This document shows positions 60,225 to 64,000 of a stretch of DNA of 64,000 bases, one piece after another (position 1 is the first letter of the stretch; the number at the start of each line of letters is the position of its first letter). Origin of the DNA: JAMXLG01 sp963765935. GTDB lineage: Bacteria; Vulcanimicrobiota; Vulcanimicrobiia; Vulcanimicrobiales; Vulcanimicrobiaceae. The DNA lies in NCBI GenBank assembly GCA_963765935.1, contig CAVXXX010000002.1, positions 186,001 through 250,000 on the forward strand, written 5' to 3'. The notes beneath the pieces were generated by a model, which saw only the letters and a list, made by a program, of their open reading frames with translations, was not told the origin of the DNA and searched no databases. The position numbers and the translations under genes were made by a program.

Positions 60225-61151
60225 TTAGCTCAGGCGCAGCGAGAGCCCCCTCTCTGCGAGAACTTGTTTGATTTCATCGAGCGACTTGCGTCCGAAGTTG
60301 CGCATCTTCATGATCTCGTCTTCCGTGAGATCGAGGAGTTCCGACACCTTCGAAATGCCTGCGCGCTTGAGGCAGTTGAACGAACGCACCGAGAGATTGA
60401 GCGTCTCCACCGGGATGTCCCATTCGTTCGGCGGCGCTTCGGGCAGCGGCTCTTCGCGATTGGTGAAACCGACGAAGAGATCGAGCTGCTCTTGCATGAT
60501 CGTCGCCGCGGTCGCGAGCGCATCATCCGGCGTGATCGAGCCGTTCGTTTCGATTTCGATCGTCAAACGGTCGAAGTCGACGCTCTGACCGACGCGCGTG
60601 TCGTCAACGGTGAAGTTGACTTTGCGAATCGGCGAGAAGATCGAGTCGAGCGGAATGAGTCCGATCATATGCTCGATGTTGCGCTGCTTGTCGGCCATGA
60701 CATAACCACGGCCCTTCTCAACACCGATCTCCATCGAGAGCTTCGCTTCTTTCGACGAAAGCGTCGCGAGGTGATAGTTCGGATCGAGAATTTCGACGTC
60801 GGCGTCCGGCGCGATCTCCGCAGCGGTGACGTCTTTCGGTCCGGTGACCGAGAGGTTGAGCACACGCGGCTCGTCGCTGTTGAGCTTCACCGGCAGTCCC
60901 TTGAGGTTGAGCATCAACGCAATCGTGTCTTCAACCATTCCGGGGATCGTTGAGAACTCGTGAAGCACGCCGTCGATCTTCATGTACGTGACGGCCGCGC
61001 CCGGAATCGAGCTAAGCAGTATGCGACGCAGCGCGTTGCCGAGCGTGATGCCGAATCCGCGCTCGAGCGGTTCGATCACGAACTTCGCGTAGTTCTCACG
61101 ACGCTCGCGAACTTCAATCGCTGCGCCGGCGGGCGATTCCAACGTATTCAT
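60225..61151 (-). CDS. rpoA: RNA polymerase alpha subunit
   Basis: A 308-residue subunit. The N-terminal dimerisation domain (about 1-225) has FVIEPLERGFGITLGNALRR and SSIPGAAVTYMKIDGVLHEF. The C-terminal domain (about 245-305) with LNLSVRSFNCLKRAGISKVSEL and MRNFGRKSLDEIKQVLAERG binds DNA and activators. The linker is of normal length. It follows rpsD after about 110 bases. Confidence 0.97.
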   Translation of the reverse strand: MNTLESPAGAAIEVRERRENYAKFVIEPLERGFGITLGNALRRILLSSIPGAAVTYMKIDGVLHEFSTIPGMVEDTIALMLNLKGLPVKLNSDEPRVLNLSVTGPKDVTAAEIAPDADVEILDPNYHLATLSSKEAKLSMEIGVEKGRGYVMADKQRNIEHMIGLIPLDSIFSPIRKVNFTVDDTRVGQSVDFDRLTIEIETNGSITPDDALATAATIMQEQLDLFVGFTNREEPLPEAPPNEWDIPVETLNLSVRSFNCLKRAGISKVSELLDLTEDEIMKMRNFGRKSLDEIKQVLAERGLSLRLS

Positions 61152-61260
61152 CTGTTGCTTTTGGTCCTTTGTTGCTGCTCAAGTTATCCGTCGGACTCGC
61201 CCCGCGAGTCCGGCGATCATACTCCCAGCAGCGGCTGGTGGTTTGTTACGCTACGCGCGA

Positions 61261-61917
61261 TTAACGCGAGTAGAATTCGACGATAAGTTGCTCGTCGACA
61301 GGGGTGTCGATTTGTTCACGCGAGGGCAGTTGCAGAATTTTGCCGGTGCTATCGGCGTCGTTCCACTCGAGCCACTCTGGAGGACGGCGCGAACGCGCAA
61401 CTTCGAGATTCGACTCGAACACGGGCGCCTTGATGCTGCGCTCGCCGATCGAGATCACGTCGCCCGGCTTCACGATGATCGACGGAACGTTGACGATCTT
61501 GCCGTTCAAGCGGAAGTGGCGGTGCGTCACGAGCTGACGCGCTTGCGAGCGGCTCGTGGCCAGGTTCAAACGGTAGATCACGTTATCGAGACGGCGTTCC
61601 AGGAGTTGCAAGAACGTGCGGCCGGTTTGTCCCGGAATGCGCGACGCTTCGCGGAAGTAGTTCTCGAATTGCGTTTCGTGAACGCCATAGTAGCGGCGCA
61701 TCTTCTGCTTCTCGCGAAGCTGACGCCCGTATTCGGAAATTTTCTGGCGCGTTTTACCCGCGGTCTTCTGACCGGGCGCGGTGCCACGGCGTTCGACCGC
61801 GCACTTTTTGCTCAGGCAGCGGTCGCCCTTAAGGAACAGTTTGATCTTTTCGCCGGTCTTACTCGCGGCCGTTTCACGGCGGCACAAGCGGCAGACGGGT
61901 CCAATATATCGCGACAT
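61261..61917 (-). CDS. rpsD: 30S ribosomal protein S4 (zinc-ligand type)
   Basis: A 218-residue primary assembly protein. MSRYIGPVCRLCRRE gives Cys9 and Cys12, and CLSKKC gives Cys34 and Cys39, together a zinc site of the C+ paralogue. The S4 RNA-binding domain has LERRLDNVIYRLNLATSRSQARQLVTHRHFRLNGKIVN. In other bacteria S4 represses its own operon, often by binding a leader mRNA pseudoknot; no such leader was looked for successfully here. Confidence 0.97.
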   Translation of the reverse strand: MSRYIGPVCRLCRRETAASKTGEKIKLFLKGDRCLSKKCAVERRGTAPGQKTAGKTRQKISEYGRQLREKQKMRRYYGVHETQFENYFREASRIPGQTGRTFLQLLERRLDNVIYRLNLATSRSQARQLVTHRHFRLNGKIVNVPSIIVKPGDVISIGERSIKAPVFESNLEVARSRRPPEWLEWNDADSTGKILQLPSREQIDTPVDEQLIVEFYSR

Positions 61918-61933
61918 CTAGTCTCTCTTCGGA

Positions 61934-62329
61934 TTATACGCGGCGCCGCTTCGGCGGGCGGCAACCGTTATGCGGAATGGGCGTAACGTCTTTGATCATC
62001 GTGATCTCGAGGCCGGCAGCTTGCAGCGAACGAATCGCAGCTTCGCGTCCCGCGCCCGGGCCTTTGACGAGCACTTCCGTGCTCTTCATGCCGTGATCCA
62101 TCGCTTTGCGCGCGGCCGACTCGGCAGCCATCTGCGCAGCGAACGGCGTCGACTTCTTCGAGCCTTTGAAACCGAGATTACCGGCCGAGGCCCATGAAAC
62201 GACGTTTCCGTGCGGATCGGTGATCGTGACGATCGTGTTGTTGAACGACGCATGCACGTGAGCAACGCCCGATTGGACGTTCTTAACTTCACGCTTCTTG
62301 CGCGTCTTGGTTTGCTTTTTGGCAGCCAA
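61934..62329 (-). CDS. rpsK: 30S ribosomal protein S11
   Basis: A 131-residue platform protein: VQSGVAHVHASFNNTIVTITDPHGNVVSW, KGSKKSTPFAAQMAAESAAR and the C-terminal VTPIPHNGCRPPKRRRV are diagnostic. The start is a TTG at 62329 with a GGAG site five bases upstream. Upstream, rpsM (S13) is not next to it as is usual. Confidence 0.96.
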   Translation of the reverse strand: MAAKKQTKTRKKREVKNVQSGVAHVHASFNNTIVTITDPHGNVVSWASAGNLGFKGSKKSTPFAAQMAAESAARKAMDHGMKSTEVLVKGPGAGREAAIRSLQAAGLEITMIKDVTPIPHNGCRPPKRRRV

Positions 62330-62396
62330 AATAACTCCGAACGATTTTTCCTAAACTCCAAACGATGGAGCTGTCGTCGCCTCAACCGGCGCAGTC

Positions 62397-62417
62397 CACG
62401 CTGAGCTTGTCGAAGCG
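62397..62417 (-). repeat. Dispersed repeat, copy 5 (partial)
   Basis: CGCTTCGACAAGCTCAGCGT on the minus strand, with the same TTCGACAAGCTCAG core as copy 2 and compensating arm changes (CGC/GCG) that keep the palindrome. It lies in the 270-base gap 62330-62602 between mqo and rpsK, which otherwise holds no gene I can support. Confidence 0.7.
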
Positions 62418-62602
62418 TCGCGCGAGAGGCCCGATTTCCGTACTTCAGCTACGGCGAATAGCCAAAGGCGTCCACCAGGACGCTGAACCGCGTGCGCCGT
62501 TGAAGAGAGAGGACGGCGCCAAGCCGGTATCTTACCGCAGGCCGGGGGGCTGGGTCAACACTGCATGGTCGCGTCTTCCCGTAAAAACCGCGCGGACGCG
62601 CG

Positions 62603-64000
62603 TCAGGCGGTTCCCGCCGGAACGGGCTGCTTGGCCAAGTGGAGTACCTCCGACGTATCGTTGCGAACGGCTTGGCAGAGCGCAGCGTCGTCCGCGATCG
62701 ACTGCCCATAGGACGGAATCACTTCCTTGAGTTTGCCTGCCCAGCCGGGAAATTCGGTCTTGTAGAGTCGGCTCATCACATCGAAGATGACCGCGACGGC
62801 GACCGAGGCGCCGGGTGAAGCACCCAGGACCGCGGCGAGCGACCCATCGGCTGCCGAGACGACCTCCGTCCCGAACTGAAGCTTCCCGCCCGACTTCTTG
62901 TCCGGCATAATTACCTGCACGCGCTGCCCGGCAACGATGAACTTCCAGTCGTCGGGATTCGCGTTCGGGAAGTAATCGCGCAGCGCTTCGTACTTCGCTT
63001 CCTTCGATTCCAGGACTTGACCGATGAGGTACTTCGTCAGATCCATGTTATCGCGACCCACCGCGAGCAAGGGTCCGATATTGTCCGACTTCACCGAACC
63101 GAAGAGATCGGCGAGCGAACCGTGCTTGAGAAACTTCGTCGAGAATCCGGCATAGGGTCCGAAAAGCAGGGAACGCTTTCCGTCGACGTACCGCGTGTCG
63201 AGATGCGGTACCGACATCGGCGGCGCACCAACCGACGCTTTTCCGTACACCTTTGCCAGATGACGATCGACAACCGATTGATCGTCGCAACGCAAGAAAA
63301 TGCCGCTTACCGGGAAACCGCCAAAGCCTTTGCCTTCTTCGATTCCCGATTTCTGCAGCAACGGTAACGCACCGCCACCGGCTCCGAGAAACACCGTCTT
63401 TGCAACAATTTCGCGCGTTTCTCCGCTCTTCTCGTCTTTGACGCTGATCAACCAGCCATCCCAACGGCGCTTCACGTCCGTGACGCGATGCGAATACGAA
63501 ATTGCAACGCCGGGTTGCGTCGAGAGATGGCCCAAGAGCGAGCGAGTGATCGCGCCGTAGTCCACGTCCGTACCGGTGAGCATCCGGGTTCCGGCAACGC
63601 GCTGTTTCGGATCGCGGCCTTCCATGATCAGCGGCATCCATTGCACGAGTACGGCAGGATCTTCGCTGTACTCCATGCCGGAGAAGCAGTGATGCGCGCT
63701 CATTGTCTCGTAGCGCTTGCGCAGGAACGCGACGTTATCGTCGCCCCACACGAAACTGACGTGCGGCACGTCGTGAACGAACGACTCGGGCGCACCCATA
63801 GCACCTTTACGGACCATGTGCGCCCAAAACTGACGCGAAAGATCGAACTGCGTGTTGACCTTGAGCGCGCGATCGATCGTGACTTTGCCGTCGGGACCTT
63901 CGGGGGTGTAATTGAGCTCGCAAAGCGCGGCGTGACCCGTGCCGGCATTGTTCCAGGCGTTGGAGCTCTCTTCGGCGGCTTCCGGGAGCATCTCGAGAAT
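62603..64000 (-). CDS. mqo: Malate:quinone oxidoreductase, N-terminus beyond the window
   Basis: At least 465 residues of the FAD-dependent membrane-associated enzyme that oxidises malate with quinone; the 5' end runs off the edge. The in-frame sequence through the edge (ILEMLPEAAEESSNAWNNAG) continues the family start region, so the ATG at 63991 is internal. ESSNAWNNAGTGHAALCELNYTPEG, FSGMEYSEDP, FLGAGGGALPLLQKSGI and SPGASVAVAVIFDVM (FAD C-terminal motif) are diagnostic. About 30 residues are missing. It bypasses NAD-malate dehydrogenase and with the sdh operon feeds quinone. Confidence 0.96.
   Translation of the reverse strand: MLEMLPEAAEESSNAWNNAGTGHAALCELNYTPEGPDGKVTIDRALKVNTQFDLSRQFWAHMVRKGAMGAPESFVHDVPHVSFVWGDDNVAFLRKRYETMSAHHCFSGMEYSEDPAVLVQWMPLIMEGRDPKQRVAGTRMLTGTDVDYGAITRSLLGHLSTQPGVAISYSHRVTDVKRRWDGWLISVKDEKSGETREIVAKTVFLGAGGGALPLLQKSGIEEGKGFGGFPVSGIFLRCDDQSVVDRHLAKVYGKASVGAPPMSVPHLDTRYVDGKRSLLFGPYAGFSTKFLKHGSLADLFGSVKSDNIGPLLAVGRDNMDLTKYLIGQVLESKEAKYEALRDYFPNANPDDWKFIVAGQRVQVIMPDKKSGGKLQFGTEVVSAADGSLAAVLGASPGASVAVAVIFDVMSRLYKTEFPGWAGKLKEVIPSYGQSIADDAALCQAVRNDTSEVLHLAKQPVPAGTA

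Noticed and set aside
62449..62709. 86-residue minus-strand frame between mqo and rpsK
   Set aside because: It overlaps the mqo 3' end, has no ribosome site and an arginine/proline-rich composition typical of shadow frames.

Overview
The window looks like a chromosomal segment of a GC-rich, free-living, respiring bacterium with a Gram-negative-like envelope. Supporting features are a type IV pilus operon, lipoproteins with lipoboxes, a Spy/CpxP-like secreted protein, malate:quinone oxidoreductase and a CCG-domain succinate dehydrogenase. Gene content and 16S character are compatible with a deep, poorly cultured lineage such as Eremiobacterota (WPS-2). That placement is a guess from overall impression and was not tested; the 16S gene at 48171-49673 would settle it.

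Layout. 0-7.8 kb (minus): one tightly overlapped operon for a type IV pilus or type II secretion-like machine, in transcription order pilB/gspE, pilT, pilC, a sigma factor, prepilin, a CcdA-like protein, a TPR protein, prepilin peptidase, pilM and a truncated pilN. 8-11.2 kb (minus): ftsA-ftsZ-thyX closed by a terminator. 11.4-19.5 kb: a signalling block with two SpoIIE-type phosphatases fused to HATPase domains, a chemoreceptor, a small exported protein and a PAS protein. 19.5-25.8 kb (minus): dnaE-hisD-HAD phosphatase-ftsQ, overlapped or coupled, so ftsQ is cut off from ftsAZ by the signalling block. 25.9-30.7 kb (plus): a GAF-GGDEF protein and an sdhA-sdhB-sdhE operon with terminator. 30.8-44.4 kb: mixed accessory metabolism, including a decayed Vgb-like gene, VOC proteins, aldehyde dehydrogenase, a GntR regulator with a visible operator, GNAT, P1 peptidase, pckA, YjbQ, HAD, a PPi-type phosphofructokinase and two tandem sorbosone-dehydrogenase-like proteins. 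44.4-50.1 kb (minus): a complete 16S-23S-5S operon without spacer tRNAs, with a consensus promoter, boxA-like sites and processing stems. 50.1-55.4 kb: a CGNR regulator divergent from a small VOC operon, an rRNA methyltransferase, P5C dehydrogenase and GNAT. 55.4-59.8 kb (minus): trpDCFBA. 59.8-62.3 kb (minus): rpsK-rpsD-rpoA-rplQ. 62.6-64 kb (minus): mqo, running off the end.

Functionally the window is mostly housekeeping: division, replication, ribosome and RNA polymerase, tryptophan synthesis, the TCA/PEP node and proline/glutamate catabolism. It also carries a sensory layer of partner-switching phosphatases, a chemoreceptor and c-di-GMP that could control pilus-driven surface behaviour. 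No CRISPR array, prophage, insertion sequence or defence island was seen. The most unusual structures are a dispersed short palindromic repeat family (one copy translated in frame at the start of thyX), the sigma factor inside the pilus operon, the split ftsQ/ftsAZ cluster, and trpD starting a few bases after the terminator of the ribosomal-protein operon.
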